Shown here: in pieces, positions 61,741 to 64,000 of the stretch | Layout: each line of letters starts with the position of its first letter | Numbering within the stretch: position 1 is the stretch's first letter | Assembly (NCBI RefSeq): GCF_027213965.1 | Contig: NZ_JAPWGX010000001.1 | Coordinates: forward strand, 682,001 to 746,000 | Reading direction: 5' to 3' | Length of the DNA: 64,000 nt | Source: Maritalea porphyrae | Lineage (GTDB): Bacteria > Pseudomonadota > Alphaproteobacteria > Rhizobiales > Devosiaceae | Translations under genes and position numbers: made by a program | Notes under the pieces: generated by a model | Databases searched by the model: none | What the model saw: the letters and a program-made list of their open reading frames with translations, nothing else | What the model was told of the DNA's origin: nothing

Positions 61741-62742
61741 TTAGATAGGTGCTCCGTCTGCATTGAAACGGTGCAGGCGACCTTCTTTGGCTTTAATGGC
61801 GATTTTGGTGTGGACCTTAATTGGCGCATTGCCTTCTTGGCGCACAACGAACAATTCCTCATCGCCAATATTGAGGTAAATGTAAGTGTCCGAGCCAAGG
61901 ATTTCAGTGTGGACCACCTCACCTTCCCAGTCGCCGCCCGTTTCAACAATATCGAGATGTTCGGAGCGGATGCCAACGGTGGTACAGTCAAACTTAGCCG
62001 CGTGGGCGCCGGTCAAAAGATTCATTTTGGGGGACCCGATAAAGCCAGCAACAAACAGGCTTTGAGGCGCCTCATAAAGTTCCATCGGGGTGCCCACTTG
62101 TTGGACCACACCATCTTTGAGGACTACAATACGGTCGGCCATGGTCATGGCTTCCACTTGGTCATGGGTCACATAGATCATGGTGGTGCCGGGCAACTGC
62201 TCTTTGAGGCCCGCAATTTCCATGCGCATCTTTACGCGTAGCGCCGCATCAAGGTTACTCAATGGCTCGTCGAACAAAAAGACTTTTGGGTCGCGCACAA
62301 TTGCGCGGCCAATGGCAACCCGCTGACGTTGCCCACCAGACAGAGCTTTGGGGAGGCGTTTAAGGTAATCGGTCAGCTGCAATTTGTCGGCTGCGGCTTC
62401 CACCTTTTGCTTGATCTCTTCTTTAGAGAACTTTTGGATTTTGAGTGCATAGGCCATATTATCAAACACAGTCATATGCGGATAAAGCGCATAAGACTGG
62501 AACACCATTGCGATGCCGCGTTTGGAGGGGGCCACATCATTGACCACCCGCCCGTCGATTTCCAAGGTGCCACCAGAAATGCTCTCGAGCCCTGAAATGG
62601 TGCGCAACAATGTGGATTTTCCGCAACCCGACGGGCCCACAAATACAATGAATTCGCCCGACTTAATGTCGAGATTAATGTCTTTAAGCACACGGACATT
62701 GCCGTATGACTTATCGAGATTGGTTATTTTAATGTCAGCCAT
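61741..62742 (-). CDS. aglK: MalK/UgpC-type sugar ABC transporter ATPase, probably AglK
   Basis: A 333-residue ABC ATPase. It has Walker A GPSGCGKS, the signature ALSGGQRQR, Walker B VFLFDEPLSNLD and the switch His in THDQVEAM. The C-terminal ~100 residues form the TOBE/MalK regulatory domain. The start ATG at 62742 follows GGGAGGGAAC. It lies 23 bases after the alpha-glucosidase gene on the same strand, as in rhizobial aglEFGAK operons, so the substrate is probably an alpha-glucoside such as sucrose, maltose or trehalose. Confidence 0.9.
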   Translation of the reverse strand: MADIKITNLDKSYGNVRVLKDINLDIKSGEFIVFVGPSGCGKSTLLRTISGLESISGGTLEIDGRVVNDVAPSKRGIAMVFQSYALYPHMTVFDNMAYALKIQKFSKEEIKQKVEAAADKLQLTDYLKRLPKALSGGQRQRVAIGRAIVRDPKVFLFDEPLSNLDAALRVKMRMEIAGLKEQLPGTTMIYVTHDQVEAMTMADRIVVLKDGVVQQVGTPMELYEAPQSLFVAGFIGSPKMNLLTGAHAAKFDCTTVGIRSEHLDIVETGGDWEGEVVHTEILGSDTYIYLNIGDEELFVVRQEGNAPIKVHTKIAIKAKEGRLHRFNADGAPI

Positions 62743-62765
62743 GTTCCCTCCCCTGAAACAATGGA

Positions 62766-64000
62766 TTAGCTGGCGTTCACGCCAAAATATGATGAAAAGC
62801 TGGGCAAAGAAAGCCGGGTGCCTTCAAGCGTTGCATTTGAGTGCCGGGCAGCGTGGTCAAAGTCCTCAAACGCCGCCAGCTCAATGGTTGCGGGTTGATC
62901 GCTCATATTGAATACACACAATATGCGTTCTTCGCCCAGTTGCCGCTCAAACGCCAAAACTTGTTCGGTGGCGTCGATGATTTTGATGTCACCCTCACGC
63001 AGCGCAGATGTTGCACGGCGAAAGGTAAGAAACTCTTGATAGTGCTTGAGCACAGAACCGTCGCCCTGGGCATCAACCGCATGGCTTTGGTGTTCAACCG
63101 GAATGGGCAGCCACGTGCGGTTGGCGGTGGTAAACCCGGCCTGCCCGCCGTCCACTTCCCAAACCATTGGCGTTCGACATCCATCGCGGCCCTTGTAGTT
63201 TGGCCAGAACTCAATACCGTAAGGATCCACAAGATCTTCAAAAGCCACTTCGGCTTCTGGCAAGGCCAATTCCTCACCTTGATAAAGACAGACAGAGCCA
63301 CGCAGCGACAAAAGCACTTCGGCGGACAGTTTGGCGAAGTCACTTTGCCGATCCGGGGCAATGCCCCAACGCGAGATATGACGTTGCACATCGTGGTTGG
63401 AGAACGCCCAGCACGGCCAGCCATCGGTCAAGATGGCTTCAAGTTCGCTGATCTTTAGCGCAAAATATTTGGCGTTGAAGTCACCGCCCAGGAAATCAAA
63501 GGTATAAGCCATATGTAACTTATCCCCGCCCGAAGTATATGCGGCCATAATGTCGAGCTGGCGCTGCGCGTCGCCGATTTCACCAACGGTGGTGATATGG
63601 TCATATTCATCAAGCAACGCGCGGAGACGCTTTAGAAAATCAATATTCTCAGGTCGGCTTTTATCATTGATATGATCTTGCCAGTTGTAAGGGTTTACCG
63701 CCGGCGCGATGGTTGCATTGATCTGATCTTTGGGCAGTGCTGGGTTGTCTGCCAAGCTTTGATTGTGAACGTAAAAGTTCACCGTATCGAGCCTAAAGCC
63801 ATCAACACCGCGATCAAGCCAAAAGCGAACCTCTTCCAGCAATGCGGCTGTCACATTAGCATTGTGAAAATTCAAATCAGGCTGAGAAGTCAGAAAATTG
63901 TGCAAATAATATTGGCAGCGACGCGGGTCCCATGTCCAAGCGGACCCGCCGAAAATCGAAAGCCAATTGTTGGGCGGCGTGCCATCGGGCTTCGCATCTG
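62766..64000 (-). CDS. aglA: Alpha-glucosidase, GH13 family (5' end outside window), probably AglA
   Basis: The C-terminal ~410 residues of a GH13 enzyme; the frame is open to the right edge, where DAKPDGTPPNNWLSIFGGSAW is read. Catalytic elements: nucleophile Asp in GFRLDTVNFY, acid/base Glu in TVGEIGD, and the transition-state Asp in FSNHDVQR. It resembles oligo-1,6-glucosidase/alpha-glucosidase types (YYLHNFLTSQPDLNFHN). It would hydrolyse alpha-glucosides taken up by the transporter whose ATPase is encoded downstream. The last ~80 residues form the usual beta-sandwich. Confidence 0.93.
   Translation of the reverse strand, partial: DAKPDGTPPNNWLSIFGGSAWTWDPRRCQYYLHNFLTSQPDLNFHNANVTAALLEEVRFWLDRGVDGFRLDTVNFYVHNQSLADNPALPKDQINATIAPAVNPYNWQDHINDKSRPENIDFLKRLRALLDEYDHITTVGEIGDAQRQLDIMAAYTSGGDKLHMAYTFDFLGGDFNAKYFALKISELEAILTDGWPCWAFSNHDVQRHISRWGIAPDRQSDFAKLSAEVLLSLRGSVCLYQGEELALPEAEVAFEDLVDPYGIEFWPNYKGRDGCRTPMVWEVDGGQAGFTTANRTWLPIPVEHQSHAVDAQGDGSVLKHYQEFLTFRRATSALREGDIKIIDATEQVLAFERQLGEERILCVFNMSDQPATIELAAFEDFDHAARHSNATLEGTRLSLPSFSSYFGVNAS

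Overview
The window looks like chromosomal DNA of an alphaproteobacterium, most likely a Hyphomicrobiales (Rhizobiales)-type organism of moderate GC. The pointers are: the gene order ribF-ileS-lspA; an alphaproteobacterial CheY/CheZ pair; a hisS-hisZ-hisG cluster with short-form HisG; an alphaproteobacterial tRNA-His (no G-1, A73); an Irr-type iron control element; aglA-aglK; and many short CTCG/CCGG palindromes typical of alphaproteobacterial intergenic DNA. The genus cannot be fixed from the sequence alone.

Layout. 0-7.4 kb: end of an acyl-CoA synthetase plus enoyl-CoA hydratase operon, a blasticidin-deaminase-like protein with an APH-fold kinase, patatin, tadA, mutL and a GFA-family protein. 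7.6-19.7 kb: a mostly minus-strand housekeeping block (smc, DsbA-like lipoprotein, rsmD, rluB-like, small lipoprotein, lspA, ileS, ribF). 19.9-25.2 kb: signalling genes (CheY-like, CheZ, HAD phosphatase, degenerate EAL protein, sigma-54 response regulator, GNAT). 25.2-28.2 kb: two membrane glycosyltransferases. 28.4-30.6 kb: groESL with a CIRCE operator and a strong terminator.

30.6-34.3 kb is the accessory zone. It holds several copies of a composite inverted-repeat element, two further repeat families, a GIY-YIG endonuclease gene, and a lower-GC minus-strand pair: a coiled-coil zinc-ribbon protein and a nucleoside-deoxyribosyltransferase/TIR-like protein. This pair is the best candidate for an undescribed (possibly defence or nucleotide-signalling) system. 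A gene-poor stretch with a long hairpin follows.

34.3-48.6 kb: a globin-coupled chemoreceptor, TSUP and DoxX membrane proteins, hisS-hisZ-hisG, tag, a response regulator, an L,D-transpeptidase, a TadG-like VWA protein, tRNA-His, and a large PAS/histidine-kinase-like protein whose phospho-accepting His is Arg. 48.6-57.7 kb: an Fe(III) ABC transporter (fbpA, fbpB, no adjacent ATPase) preceded by an Irr box, a metallophosphoesterase, and a complete Dpp/Opp-type peptide ABC operon with fused ATPases. 57.8-64 kb: small proteins, an IS30 remnant, a PAS-GGDEF cyclase, a hemerythrin-like protein, a tandem repeat, and the start of an alpha-glucoside utilisation locus (aglK and partial aglA).
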